From contig OY829326.1 of the NCBI GenBank assembly GCA_963691655.1, positions 150,120,998 through 150,184,997 on the forward strand: a DNA stretch of 64,000 bases. The letters run 5' to 3'. A program made the position numbers and the translations under genes. Positions 21,520 to 35,606 of this stretch are shown here, one piece after another. Numbering within the stretch: the stretch's first letter is position 1; the number at the start of each line of letters is the position of its first letter. The notes under the pieces are model-generated. The model ran no database searches. It was not told the DNA's origin and saw nothing but the letters and a program-made list of their open reading frames with translations. This DNA comes from Toxonevra muliebris. Taxonomy: Eukaryota; Arthropoda; Insecta; Diptera; Pallopteridae.

Positions 21520-24002
21520 AGAAATAAGATTACCGACAATTGGCAACCGTCTCTAATATCCATCTCTATCTGTTCTGAACGTTCCAGATTGCCACCTGTT
21601 GTGCAGAATTCTATACATGATTCCATCGTATTGAGGTTTGATCACAGATATCAGTTTTAGTCGTGAGTTTTCTTGAAACATACATCTCTTAATAAAATTA
21701 TTTTCTTCTATCTACTTTTGAACAAACTTATTATTTTCTAGTCTTCCGCCATATACTTCTCAGCATCTCGGAAATGATACGAGAAATACAGTTTCCTTCA
21801 TCAGAAGCTTTAATTAATGCACACAAAAACATTCTATACAAAGACGCACAAATTAAACTCACACAAATATTTTCCAAACTGATTACAGCTGTAGGAAAAT
21901 ACCAAATATCATTTATTTTGTTTTAAATAATATTTCATTTTATTGTTAAGATATGAAGATAAATTGTTCAGAATCGATAAATTAGAACTTTTCACAGAAT
22001 AATGCTTGATTGTTATTTGCCTAATATAATTATTTACGTAGTAATTTCTTCGTATCAATAATTTTTTTTTTTTTTTTGTAAACAATTTCATATCAAAAAC
22101 AATTGCTTTTATACTCGTACAAGATAATAGAAAATACTTAGTCCTGAATCATAATATTTTTCAATGAAAAATAGTGTTAGTCAAACTTTACACCATCAAT
22201 CTAAGCTTTTAGTATCAAGTATTTAATATCTTAAATCTATTGTCGTCATTCCCAAAAATAGATAATTGAAGTTTGTATTGTCTGGAAGTTTTTCTAAAGA
22301 TTTAAAGGGAATTTCTCATGAATGATATATCACAATCCGGCGGGGGAGATTTAGAGTTTTAGTGACAATTTTTTTTTGAAATTTCTGTGAAAATTTCTCT
22401 GACGACTATTGTGACAACTTTTAGAACTACTTTTATGCCAAATCCTGTTAGAGTTTATTTGGCGTAGAAAACTTGAAATATTTCTTAAAGAATAAAATTC
22501 TAACCTTATTAGTTAATTTAAGAAATTTGTGTGGTTCGTTATTAAAATTTGAATAAAAATAAAATTAATTTAAAGATATGGTAAATAAATAAAGCTATAA
22601 ATTATTTTTATGTATAACTCATTATAAATAATATTAATAAAAATATATAACCCGTTTTAATAGAATTTTATTATGATCACAATCAAATATTTATTAAGAT
22701 TATATATGACAACTAAGAGCAAATAGATTATTTTTCTATAATAGTATTATTTTAATATTTAATTTACATACAAATGTTACCAAACTATTAGAACACATTC
22801 TTTTTATAGATTCACCTAAAATATAAAGCATTATTCAAATTATTAAAAAGTTTATTGTGGAAACAGGTTAATAATTTTTATTTAAAGTTTCTATACTATA
22901 ATTTTAGAAATTTGCAGCTTTTTATAATGGCGATTTCTTTGAATGATTTTTTGTTTTAGAGATATTTTAAATATAATATAGTCTTTCTATAACCGGACAA
23001 TAATTATTTGAAAAAAAATTTGTTAAATAGCCTTAGTGTTGCCACCGGCTAATTTTTAAGGAAAAGAAATAGATTACATTTGTTAATTCACATTCCCATA
23101 TATTGAATTTGGTTGTAATTAGGAAATTTGTTGGATACTTGCTACTTCGTAGTTCCTATAGTATTTTTCAGTTCCTCCTGGGATCCAGTAGCGGCTGCAA
23201 ATAACTAAATATATCACAACATGCATTTAATATTGAAATTTGCATACGATTTTGGATTTTTATGCGGTCTAAGTTCAATTAATTAAGTTTACGCTCAACA
23301 TTTTCATTCTATTAGAACTTCATTAAATTTTGATTTGTTTAATCCTCACCGGTCCTTTGTATACGTACGTATATAAATCTGTTTCATTCTTCAAAAAAAT
23401 TATGGAAAATGTCTGAAAATTTTCGTTTGTAAATGTTCTGCATTATTTTTTACCCTTATAATATAGTCATAGTCAGACGGGTCAAATTTTTCTTCATCGT
23501 CAAACTTATTAAACAGAGCCATTTCTTATTTGGTGAAAATTCAGGATCAGCTCTTATTATCAAAATAGTCCACTTTCGAATCAGAATCAGAGTTACCAGA
23601 CATGCTAAATCTTTCACAGTGAATCGTTTCCCATTACAAAGGTTTCGCCAGGCTTGTCAAACTGAGCAGATCCTTCTTCTTCGTCGATTACGAAAAAAGA
23701 AGATTAGGCCTAAAAAATTTTGATCTCACTCTAACTTAGCAACCTTTCTTTATAAATTTAATACAAATTAATAAAGATTAGGCATGATAAGCTCTTGTTG
23801 TATAAACATTATAAAAATCGTTCTTCGTATGTTGTTTTAGAAGAAGTCTTCACGATAAGATAGAATAAATTTTTCCTTTTCAAAAATTTTTTATTGAATT
23901 AAATAGAAATTTTCTTGACTTATCCAATGAAGTAATTCGTTTTCAGTGAAAATGTTTCAGCCGCAAATATTCTGCTACAATAAAAGCTAGACTTCTAAAC
24001 TA
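21520..24002. other. Intergenic AT-rich DNA
   Basis: No gene is supported. The frames at 21909-22091 and 23433-23723 show no recognisable domain. Composition is very AT-rich, especially 22480-23000. Confidence 0.5.
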
Positions 24003-25242
24003 AGGAGTGAGATTGAAAAAATCTTAATACACGTTTTACCCAATATTTTTTTTGGGTGTAAATTTAAAAATTTCTTTGATCTAGTTATCTTTGAAAAATA
24101 TGTCAGTTGTTATTTTTACAAACAAACATGTTGATTTATTGTGAGTTTTATCAAAATGAGTGAAGAAAAAGAAGTACGTCTTAAAATGATTAAAAAATTT
24201 TCAAAAAAATCCAAATTGGTCCTTCGAAAAATTTGCCAAAGAATTGGAGGTCTGCCGTCAAACTGTTTCCAATGTTATTAAACAGTTTCAGGAGAATTTG
24301 ACCATCGTTAGGAAACCTGGTTCAGGAAGAAAACAAGGACCACATGATATTGGGAAAGTCAAGAGAATTGAAAGCATATTGAAAAGATCTCCAAACACAT
24401 CTGGTAGAAAACCTGCCCGGTTAGCCCAGTGCTCTGACTATTTGGTGCGAAAAGTTAAAGTTTGAAAACATACAAAGTCCAAGTTCCAGGCAGGAATGCT
24501 GCAAAATTAGACGCCAAAAGTAGGGCTCGGAAATTAAAATCGAATGTCATACAAAAATATTCATGTTGGATAATGGACGACGAAAGGTATGTACTGGCAG
24601 ATTTTACGCAGCTTTCGGGTCAAAATTTTTATGTTACTGATGCTCAAGGAAATGTCGAAGAACAATTTAGAATCCAAAAGCAGACAAATTTTCTTAGAAA
24701 ATTCCTGGTTATATGCAGTTGCGGCATTTGTTCTCTATAAATACCGAAATATACCTCAAAGAATGTTTGAAAAAAAGGCTTCTTCTTTTTATAAGAGAGC
24801 ACAATGCAACATATTTTTGGCCTGATTTGGCATCATGTCACTACGGCAAGAAAGCTCTGGAGTGGCACCAAAGTAATAACATAGTTTTTGTACCAAGAGA
24901 GGCCAATCCTCCAAATTGTCCGGAGCTAAGACCAGTGGAGAGATATTGGGCTCTTGTGCAAAGAAACTTAAAGAGCACAAAAAAGGTGTCCCAAAATATC
25001 GAAGATTTTAAAAGGAGATATGCAAACTGTTCCAAAAGTCTGTAACAACTATAAAATCTCTAATGGAAGGCTTACCAAAAAAGGTCCACGAGTTCATAAA
25101 TAGTGGTTAAAACTATAAAAGTTATATTTTTCTGTAATTTGTAAAATATTATCAATTAAATAAAAAAAAACAAAACTCTAAGATGAACCGTTTAAAAATT
25201 ATTGAATTTTATATATGTTAAGATTTTTTCGATCTCACTCCT
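24003..25242 (+). mobile_element. Tc1/mariner DD37E element, family 1 copy A
   Basis: TA duplications at 24001-24002 and 25243-25244 flank 28-bp-scale terminal inverted repeats beginning AGGAGTGAGATTGAAAAAAT. The right end differs by one base within that repeat. The copy encodes a broken plus-strand transposase and is about 1.24 kb. A sister copy lies at 55582-56866. Confidence 0.92.
24156..25110 (+). pseudogene. DD37E transposase, family 1 copy A, frameshifted
   Basis: Starts MSEEKEVRLK. A helix-turn-helix (VCRQTVSNVIKQF) and a basic linker (KPGSGRKQG) follow. IMDDERYVLADF holds the first catalytic Asp, FWPDLASCHYGKK the second and NCPELRPVERYW the Glu. There are 37 residues between the second Asp and the Glu, the spacing of the DD37E (ITmD37E-like) group. 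It is broken by an extra base in an A run near 24200, a roughly 10-base deletion near 24468 relative to copy B, and further small deletions. It keeps the first-Asp segment that copy B has lost. All visible lesions are inactivating. Confidence 0.88.
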
Positions 25243-25244
25243 TA

Positions 25245-26161
25245 GTTACTATAGTTTTGGAGTTCCGCCTTAAATAGACCCAAATTTCTTAAACTGAGAA
25301 AATTCATTTTCCTTGGCTTGAAAGAAATATTCAATGTTTGGTCCGAAAAACTTTATTTAACAATCAAACAGAAAAAATCTTTCTTCATGGACGTGGAAAT
25401 ATGTTCAAAATTGCGTACTCCTGTTCTGTATGTGTTCCATTTCGATCAGAACCAAACTTATCAATCGACAGACTGCGCAAATTGAATATTCAGGATTAGG
25501 CCTAAAAATTACATGATTTCTATCCTTTATTTTTCATAAAAATGGAAAAAGAAAGTATGAAAACTCAACCCAAAACTAAAGACTTCCAAGGCCTTGAAAT
25601 CGAAGCTGCTATTCATGCGCACCTTGAACGATGTATCTTCTCCAGCCAACGATACCATACTAAAAATACTCTTAACCACAACAAGAGCATATAATTATAA
25701 CTCCCACTAAATACTTACTTAAATTTGTTTTTTGTTTTCCAAAGAAGAACCAAGACCTTATCTCTAAGTTATACTCATATTACAGTAGAGTGTGTGGTTA
25801 TCTTATCATAATAAATAAACAATTTAACTCAAATGTTGAAAAAGTCTATATGAAATAAGTGCAATTTTGTATGAAATATGGTAACGTGTTGATGAGTTCC
25901 AATGGCTGCTCCAGTTTAAAGACGACACTAACGAAATGCGGAGCTATAACGCGTTAATGCTAAAAAGCACATACTTATAAAAATATTTTAGAAATATAAG
26001 TATACCACCAAAAAAAAAAATAATAATAATAATAATAACTACATATTGCAGTAATTGTGTAAATTAGTACTTACGAAACGAACTTAAACCGAAAGTGGCA
26101 AGTGGTGGACGATTGCAAATATTTAGCAGTATAAAATTCAAGTAACAAAAATCCGGCGAAA
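25245..26161. other. Inx7 upstream region
   Basis: No coding gene. An A run followed by (TAA)n lies near 26008-26037. The Inx7 5' untranslated leader and promoter are expected within the last few hundred bases; no TATA or initiator could be assigned. Confidence 0.5.
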
Positions 26162-29100
26162 ATGTTGCATACATTTAGTTCAGTGACACCTTTTTTGAAA
26201 TTCGACCCGAAACATGTGATAATCGATAATTTTGTATTTAAATTACATTATCGTTGGACATTTATAATATTGATAGTGGCAACAATATTGGTAACATCAC
26301 GTCAATACATTGGTGAACATATAAAATGTATATCGGATACTATACCCGCACATGTTATAAATACATATTGCTTTTTTACGCCAACTTTTACGATGGTAAG
26401 TGTTGGATGCTTGTCATTCTACATATGTATGCTTCCCAAAGACTTAACTTCATTTTTTTTTAGGTGCGTCATTTGAATAACACTGCAATTTCCGCAGGTG
26501 CTATATTTCAACCGGGTATTGGCCCATATAATTCACAAGATGAACCTATTAAGCGTCACGCTTATTATCAGTGGGTACCATTTGTCTTGTTCGGTCAGGC
26601 TCTGTTCTTTTATGTACCACATGCGCTATGGAAATCATGGGAAGGTAAGAAAACTGGAAATAGTAGGTGTTTCTGGTAGCAGTAAACCGTGCACGTCGTA
26701 GAAGTGAAATTTTTAAAATATAATCAATTTCTTATCAGTATGAAAAATTGGTAGCTAGTGACAATTAATTGCGTTAAGTTGAGAAAGAGAGTGTGATATA
26801 TCTCTTCTGCTGGTTGTATGCTTATCAATTTATTAGAGAAATATTTTAAAGTACAGTAGAACCTTTGTTATAAAGGCACTGTTTTAAAATTAAACAATAG
26901 TTCCTTATACACAAAATCCTTCACACTAAAACCGATACACACAGTGACTTTATAAAAGAGTTTATACTTTTTATATAAGCTTTCGCCTTATTCAATATTG
27001 TCTCAAATATAAATTTCTCATGTAAGCAAGTAGTTTTGATATGCTCTGATTTTATACAATATATATTTTACGACAACGATAGAGACGATTAATATGTAGA
27101 AGGAGCTATTGCTTAATTTTAAAACAATAATATCAAGTATATCGGTCAGTATTCAGACCAAAGATCGAATTTCAAACCAAATTTGTATTACAATTCAGAA
27201 TGAATACCGGATAGATTATGTTGAAATCGCAGACCGATATTCAAACCAAAACTCAAACCAAAAATTGAACCTAGTTTTGACTAAAAATAAAATAAAACAA
27301 TTCAGACCAAAATGTAAACGAAAATCTGAACACATATCACACCAAAATTTAGACCGAATTCGGATCGCAAGTCGAACCAAAACTCAGGCAAACATCGGAC
27401 CAAAATTCTGACCAAAGCTCAGCCTAATATTCAAACCATATTTGGATCACAAATCAGACCAAGTCTCAAACCAAAAATCTGTTCGAAGTTCAAAACCCAA
27501 ACCAAACTTAAGCCAAAAATTTAACTAAATTTCGGTTAAAAATCAAACCAAATGCAGAATATAAATAAGACCAAAATTCAGACAAAAAATTATACCAAAA
27601 TTTGTATCGAATTTGGATCAGAATTCAAACCAAAACTAAGACCAAAAATCAGACCGAATATTGAAAAAAAAATTTCCTAAACACAGATCATAAAACTTAT
27701 CAAATTCTGATTAAAGCTCAAACGCGTATTCAGATAAAAATCAGACCGAAACTCTCACTTCAAAGTAAACTTACCCCAAGGAATTTTGGAATAATTTTTG
27801 TCGAAATGTATTTCATATATCACAAAAAAAAGTTTCTAAATACAAAAAAGAAATAGATAGGCCTAAATTAATTTTTGCGTTACTAAAAAGCTAAATAGAA
27901 AATTATTGAAAAAAAAAAACAATTATATTATGAAGAAAGAAATCGTGATTTATTTAATTTGATTTTTTTTTAACTTTATAACTACTACTAAGTAATAACA
28001 ATAGGATGTGAAAGTTTCCATAAACTTTAATATTAAAAATGGTCAGATTTTACTCCAAAAATTTTAGTAAATTAGTTTACAATAGTGAAAATAAGATTTT
28101 TACTTCGAACTTGAGTAGGTTTAACCAATCTGTTATTTACCAATTTTCTTTATTCCTCGATACTTCCCGAAGTGTACTATAAAAAAATGAATATAAATCT
28201 GCACTTGCATTACCATTTGATGACAAGTCAGGGCTTCGTGATAATCATTAAAAAATGCTTCCATCATTATGGGAGGAGTGTTATAAGGCCATATGCATTA
28301 ACGCCATAATGGCTTTATTGCACTTTTGATTGGGAAATAACGCCATATTTGCGATATGGCTTTATTTCACTTTGAAACGGCAATAACGCCATTTCAATTA
28401 CGCGCCTCTCTCAATGTTACAGATAAATTCAACTGAATCAATATCTTTCTTTATTTTTGTAAAAATATTTCGCTTGAGGCGCTTATTACCATACCATTCC
28501 TATTTACTATATGAGCATATTTTTCCCTTCTATTTTTATAGGTTTACCCATTCGCTTTCATCCTGAATGGAACAGTTTTTTTATTTTAGAAAGTCAATTT
28601 TTAAAAAACTGCGAAATAAAACTGCATTTTCTTATACATGTAAATTTGATTTACTTTTAAAATTTTAATGAAAGAATCACAACGGTCATAACGCTCACTG
28701 GCTGTTATGATCTTTTTCGGGGTAGCCATAGCGCCCAAAATGATTTTGGGCATAATGGCCATTCCTAGAGCGGTCATAACGCAGTGGGTGTTATGTCCGG
28801 GAACTTCCTGAAATATAAACGCACATTTTCTTGTTTTTTTTTAAATTATTTTTCTCGATTTTTGCAGCAGAGAGAACATTTTCCACCGGTATGGCGTTAT
28901 TTCCACTTCGTCTGCTAAAGTTTATGGCATTATTGCATTTTTAATCAAAAGTGCAATAAAGCCATTATGGCGTTAATGCATATGGCCTTATAACACCCCT
29001 CCTCATTATGATTATAAAAAATTTCGCTATAGAAAGATTCTAAAAAGTTATAAGCATTGGCATTTTTGAGAAGGACGCGATGGCGTGCAATTGGTTTAAG

Positions 29101-30175
29101 CTTTAGACATGCCACTAACCCAGATACGTTTCATCACTATCTTAAATTTGACAAAATTCCATCAACTGACACCGAGGCTTATATGTTTCTATTAAAAATA
29201 CATACACTTATATATAAATATTCTATTGTTATCTTCCAGGTGGTCGCATTAAAGCGCTCGTTTTCGGCCTGCGCATGGTTGGCCTTACCCGCTACATAAA
29301 AGGACAAAGTCTGAAAATTGGCAAATTGAATGTGCCCTCACAGGAGGAGACTGACGTGCGTGTCAAAGACATAAGGCGGACAATGATCGATCGTATGCGT
29401 TTGAATCAATCGTGGGGCGCACACTTAATCTTTACAGAAATATTAAATTTACTTAATATTTTATTACAAATCTATGTGACACATCGTTTTCTTGGTTATG
29501 CATTTCTAACGCTTGGCATTAAAGTGTTGCAAGAAAGATGGGATCAAGAAATGGATGCATTGGATATAGTTTTTCCCAAAGTGACAAAATGTCACTTTCA
29601 CAAATTTGGTCCATCAGGATCGTTGCAGATGCATGATACTTTATGCGTAATGGCATTGAATATTATTAATGAGAAAATCTATACTATACTATGGTTCTGG
29701 TATATATTTGTGTTGGCTTTATCTACTCTGGGCCTCATTTGGCGTGTGTTTACGTTGTTTTTCTATAAAAAGTAAGTGTTATTGGGAGATTTATATTGTT
29801 TGTTGTTATTTTAATTGATTTTTGTTTGTTTGTGTTTGTATTTCTAGCATGACTTTTACCAAATACGCTTTCATCTGGGCCAAACCTGGTAAAATTGATC
29901 AACAGGAACTGGGTGCTATGATTGAGAAATGTAATTTCTCAAATTGGATGTTTTTATTCTTTTTGAGAAGTAATCTCTCGGAATTTCTATTCAAAAAAGT
30001 TATTTATCATTTGGCAAGTGAATTTCCGGATCCCACAGAAGAAAATGCAATTAATGCACGCCTCGATCAGCAGCAATCGGCCGGTCCAAGTAATACGCAT
30101 ACATATAAAATTGATGAGGTCGATACGCCATTGCTGGAAAGCAAAGGAAGTAGTAATAAGCTAAGAGTTGATTAG
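26162..30175 (+). CDS. Inx7: Innexin 7-like gap-junction protein, four coding exons
   Basis: Exons 26162-26395, 26464-26644, 29240-29771 and 29848-30175 join in frame to 424 residues; Drosophila Inx7 is about 438. Donors are GTAAG(T/A). Acceptors are T-rich TAG, TTCCAG and TTTCTAG. The joins restore innexin sequence: CFFTPTFTM/VRHLNN, KSWEG/GRIK (as in Inx2) and FFYKN/MTFTKY. Visible features are four hydrophobic segments, the signature YYQWV at 112-116, the first-loop cysteines C56 and C70, and a second loop VFPKVTKCHFHKFGPSGS..LC. The start has the context GCGAAAATG. The C-terminal tail from about 375 is polar and variable, as expected of innexin cytoplasmic tails. Intron 2 (2595 bases) holds a repeat array and a TIR element. 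Identity as Inx7 rather than another non-Inx2 innexin rests on divergence, the exon split and linkage to Inx2. Confidence 0.93.
27141..27760 (-). repeat. 12-bp-period TTTTGGTCTGA repeat, array 3, in Inx7 intron 2
   Basis: The same consensus as the arrays at 18593 and 37690, but inverted: units such as AAATTCAGACCA, AAACTCAAACCA and AATCAGACCAAA. It lies wholly inside intron 2 of Inx7. The 100-codon frame at 27109 is a by-product of the repeat. Confidence 0.8.
28271..29003. mobile_element. Long-TIR MITE in Inx7 intron 2
   Basis: The left arm 28271-28331 (GGGAGGAGTGTTATAAGGCC onward) is the near-perfect inverted copy of the right arm about 28942-29003 (ending GGCCTTATAACACCCCTCCT), with about 60 paired bases. 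CATTAT occurs directly outside both ends (28265-28270 and 29004-29009), a candidate 6-bp target duplication. The interior is built from short TAACGCC/GGCATAA motifs in both orientations and has no open frame. Superfamily not determined. Confidence 0.8.
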
Positions 30176-30180
30176 TTAGG

Positions 30181-30186
30181 AATAAA
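30181..30186 (+). promoter_or_regulatory. Candidate Inx7 polyadenylation signal
   Basis: AATAAA begins six bases after the TAG stop. It is unusually close, so one of the later AT-rich hexamers (around 30285 or 30511) may be the one used. Confidence 0.3.
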
Positions 30187-31791
30187 AGTTTTGTAATATT
30201 ACATCATTACATATTGTAATTAGTTTTTATTAGAATATTAATTAATGACTTTAGTTTTAGTTACTATAGTATTTTATATTAAAAATTAAAGAAAAATTTA
30301 AACTTTGTAAATATATTTCTATGGTGGAACCGAGTAACATCGAAAGCAGCTATTAATCAATATAAGCCACTATCAAAATCCAAAACTTTAATATGCGAAT
30401 TTTAAGCTATTTTTCATGCAAATGAAAATTAATTTAAATGCACTTATCTATTGGCAATGCAAGGTGTTTACACTTTATAATTTATGTATATTTTTATAAA
30501 TGAATTTCTTAATAAATACCTATCATAAATTTTATGCCTAATTACAAGTACTCAGCTTTTTATTTTTATTTTTTTCTTTAATATTAGAAATTATTAATTA
30601 AATATTTAAGAATTTGAACTCGAGATCAACACACACACATACACACTTACAGCGAATTAAAACTTTTATTATTCTAATTTATTTTAGAATTTAGTCAGGT
30701 CCATGAATTTATTAACCTCAGAGTAACTAAAAATGGGCAAAAAGCAAAAATAAAAAGCCGATTCAACTTTTATTTGAATGATAAAATTTTAAATTCATTC
30801 AACAATTGAGAGCAATTAGTGCACTTAAATTAAAAAGAAGAAGAAATTCGCTATATAAATTGATGATAAATCGCAATAAATTATAATAAATAAAGCCAAT
30901 AATAACAAAATACTACAAAATGTTTGCTGCTACTGCTACTGCTGCTGTTGCACTCCCACACCCATACAAGCCAGACTACACCACATCCAGCTGCAGCTAG
31001 CTAATCTACATAGATAATTTTTTTGCAAAACAAACACAGCAAGTACTATTCAGCTTAAGATTTCCATGCTGCATTGGCATTCAGTCTGCACCTTGCATTC
31101 AATTTGTTCTACAAATTTCAATTACTTACTTCAACATATAAAAATGAACAGCAAAGAATATTTTTTGCAAAAGTTATTCAATTTAAGTTATGTAATTTGC
31201 ATGTTTTTATAATTAATTGATTGTAATTAACATTTTACACGTTCACTTCAAGTGCTGCTTAATATAAATTTATGCCTAAAACTAATTTCGAATTAAATTT
31301 TTAATATGCATAGTTTAATATCAAACGCTTGAATTAAATACATCTGCTGGCTGTAGTAATTAAAAGTTCATAGTTCATAAAATGATAAATTGAACATTTT
31401 AATCAAAAAAGTATGTGATCGTTTTGGTTTTTTATATAAGAATTGCTTATGAAATTATGCATACGATATGAGAAATTAATATTTTTTTTTTTTTATGTAA
31501 GTATATTATTTTTTATTATGTGTGCTAGGGTTAAATGAATGGGTCCCTCTTTCGACTTGCCAGTGATTTGTCGTCGTGGATTCTAACTTGTGGTTTTGAG
31601 GTACATCGCAAAAATGTGATTCCGATTCTGATTTTTTTAACGAAATATGAAAGGGAACTATTTTTCATTATTTCATTTAGCAGAAAAGTTTATAGTGCTC
31701 ACAAAATGCGCTCCGGCTATTAAAGTCGGGAATCTGGAGGAGCGCAATACATACTATACATACGGTAACTCGTCGATCCTGCATACAAAGA
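30187..31791. other. Intergenic DNA after Inx7
   Basis: No gene is supported; probably Inx7 3' untranslated region followed by AT-rich intergenic DNA. A CTGCTACTGCTACTGCTGCTG run lies near 30930-30950. Confidence 0.5.
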
Positions 31792-31799
31792 GTCAATGT

Positions 31800-32648
31800 C
31801 AAGGCCGTATTTACGGGGGTTTTGGGGGCTCTGACCCTCCCCCCGAAATGTGGAAACTTTCTGCTATTTTTTGATATTAATTAATTGCCAGTGGATGAAA
31901 AAAAAGTCAAAATAAAATCTATTGAACAGTTTTTAAATATTTTTTACTTCCATCGGTTTCTTTCTAAAAAGTCAAATATAAGAAAATAAACTTGAAATCT
32001 TAGTTTCAATATGCGACCAGATCCGATTTATTTTCTTTGGCATGAGGTTAGACTTTGGATACAAAAAGAGAAGGTGATGCTGAGCACTTTTGCATTTATA
32101 GTTTTTCTAGGTCAGTTCGGGTTTAGGGCTCATTTGGAAGGGCATGATTCAGCCTATAATTTCTGGATTTCGAAGTTTGTAGCACGCCAGTGTTTAGCTC
32201 TCCGATTTAAAAAAATGACAAAAAATTCTATTTTAGGGTTTTCCATCCCATTTTTTCTAAAACGTGGCATGATGGGAAATTTTTGAACTCAGATTCGTGT
32301 TCAGTATAAAAAATTCATTCACAAACACTAGGAACCATTTTATTCGCAAAGCCCATGTAGGGCAGTAGTAGTGGATCAGCTCCAAACAGTATTAAAATGT
32401 ATTTAATTCTTTAACCCATTATTGCTCAGAGTACCCCGACTCGGAAGACCTCTTTCAATGCAATCATGGCCCGAATTCCCACTGATAATCATTTGAAAAA
32501 AATTACTATTTTTAGTATTTTTTGTAATTGTTTTGAGGTCGGGCTCATCATCAGTAATGGCAAGTCAATGTCAATTTTCTTCGAATAAAAGTCCCCCTCC
32601 CCCGCCTCCCCCCTTCCCCCCCGACAAAAAGTCTTGGCTACGGCCTTG
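31800..32648. mobile_element. hAT-type non-autonomous element with 8-bp TSD
   Basis: The termini are CAAGGCCGTA on the left and TACGGCCTTG on the right, flanked by identical 8-bp GTCAATGT (31792-31799 and 32649-32656), the hAT target-duplication length. Just inside both ends are G-rich or C-rich blocks (GGGGGTTTTGGGGG on the left; a long CCCCTCCCCC series on the right). No transposase is recognisable; the 91-codon frame at 32011 has no known domain. Confidence 0.85.
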
Positions 32649-32656
32649 GTCAATGT

Positions 32657-34698
32657 AAAAAAAAACTGTACTAGAAGTATTGGGTAGAAATATTTTATGA
32701 AGACATCAAGGTTACAGTGCGACAAATTGCTTTTTATAGACTAATAAAGCTACAAAAACTAAACTAAAAATGCAAAAAAAAAAAAATGTTAACTTTACGA
32801 GATATTCACATATACATAAACTTCCTTGAAAAATATTTTTCCCGAATTTTTCCTTTTTTATTTTGTCCTCAAAGTCCTCTGTGTTACCTTACCAACAAAC
32901 TACATATATATTGTTTAATTTATATTAGTGAAACGGGAGTTATGACTTTGATATAGACAAATATTCACAAGCCATGAAAGATAATAAAAAATATTTTAAA
33001 AAACTCTCTGGCTCCAATTCCTCAACAAAAGTAGGCAAGAGATTTTCTCTTAGTAAAAAGGGAATCTCTGATATAATGCTGGTTTAACTAGTTGGAAGTC
33101 AAAGAATTATTTCGCTTGAAGAAGGGACGAAATATCCCAATAAAACTTGGCAAAGCAATAGCTTTCCTTAATACCTAAGTACTCATATCTTTGAAAAGCA
33201 ACTGATTTTTTAGAAACTGGGATAAATTAAGATTTTGCGTAAATTACTTTATGGTTTTTAAGGGTTTTTTTAAAGCTTTTTTAGTTTTCAATTTAAAGAA
33301 CTTAGAAAACAGATAGAAAAAATGAGAAAAATTTCGAATAGATTTTTAGCTCGATAATATATTCACGAGAAACTAAGTCCCCGAATCCTTATAAACGCAA
33401 TACAACAAATTAGAATTTATTGATTTCCCCCACGATGAATGGGTGATTCTTTTTAAAGAAACTGCAGCCTTGATCAATTACTCCGAAGACACATAAAAAA
33501 TGCAACGCCATAATTTTTTTTGACTGGTAGCTCAAAGTGACGGTGGCGTGCTGATAATGGAATTGGTGAGTAATTTCATAATTTTAAAGATTAATAGAGT
33601 TGGGGCAAATTTGAATACTGTGAACAGTTCAAAATTTGTATTTACATACCCGCTCCCTCGCCCTGTAGCTTTTCCTTTGAGATTTTTGGGTACAAAATTC
33701 TCTAAAAGTGATCACATCGCCTAAATGGTGCTTATACAAAATTAAGTGGGTATTCGAACATCAATAACTATCTGCAGGTGACATTTTCCCCAAACCGAAA
33801 ATTCCTTAAAATTAAGGTTAAAAGAGAATTGAAGATTGTTGTAAAAAATAATTGACTTTTCATATCAAACAACTTCGCTTCGTCCACCAAACTTTTATAA
33901 GCTTTTTTCAGAATAATAAACTTAGTAAAGCGACGGCAATCACTTTCTTAGTGTCTGCCTCGTTTTCCGTCAAACGTGAGTTAGAATATTTGGCCCGGTA
34001 GTATTGAAAGACGAGCACCTGAGTTCTTGGAAACGGAAGGATCTAATCAGGTTTATTAAAAACAAAAAGGATAAACTTAACTAAGTAGATATAGTACAAT
34101 AGGCGTTAAACATGTCTATGTTGTGTATTATTGAACCGTTCCAACAAAAAAAAAAAAATAATAATAATAAACTTACGCACCGATTCCGATCAGGACACTA
34201 TTCAGACCTTGAACTCGGCACTGTAAAAAATGAATTGGCTAACTCACTGGGCATAACTAGGCACAACAACACAAAACATATCAAAGCATTTCTCCTTTGA
34301 AACTTTTTCATATTCTTGGAGGATTTCTTACAAGATTGCCTTCTTGACATAGATGCATGTGAAAAATAACTCTTTCAAGATTCACTTTGTCTCGAAGAAG
34401 TAGTAGATATCTCCTTTTTTGGTAGAGTATTCTGCGCTATGCCGTTCTTAGCTGAAAATATTTGGTGAACTATTTCCATAAAATCTGTGTCCAACAATTC
34501 TCAAGGAAGCATGCTTGACTTCTTGAACTTTACAAGAATCGAAGGCTAACTACTAGTATAATTCAGTATAAAATTAACTTAATCTAGTATAATTCACATC
34601 AATGCCTGAGCGATTATGGCCTTACCAAAACATTAATCTAATTTTCCAAAAAAAAAAAAAAAAATTATAATTATCAAATCACAGTTGATACCTAAATA
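32657..34698. other. Intergenic DNA, no gene seen
   Basis: AT-rich with no supported coding region. The frame at 34112-34300 starts in an A/TAA run and shows no known domain. Confidence 0.5.
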
Positions 34699-34700
34699 TA

Positions 34701-35604
<904 letters not shown>

Positions 35605-35606
35605 TA

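Noticed and set aside
27109..27411. 100-codon Asn/Gln-rich frame in Inx7 intron 2
   Set aside because: Product of the 12-bp repeat array read on the plus strand.
29057..29299. 80-codon frame upstream of Inx7 exon 3
   Set aside because: It runs through the intron acceptor in a different frame from the innexin and has no domain.
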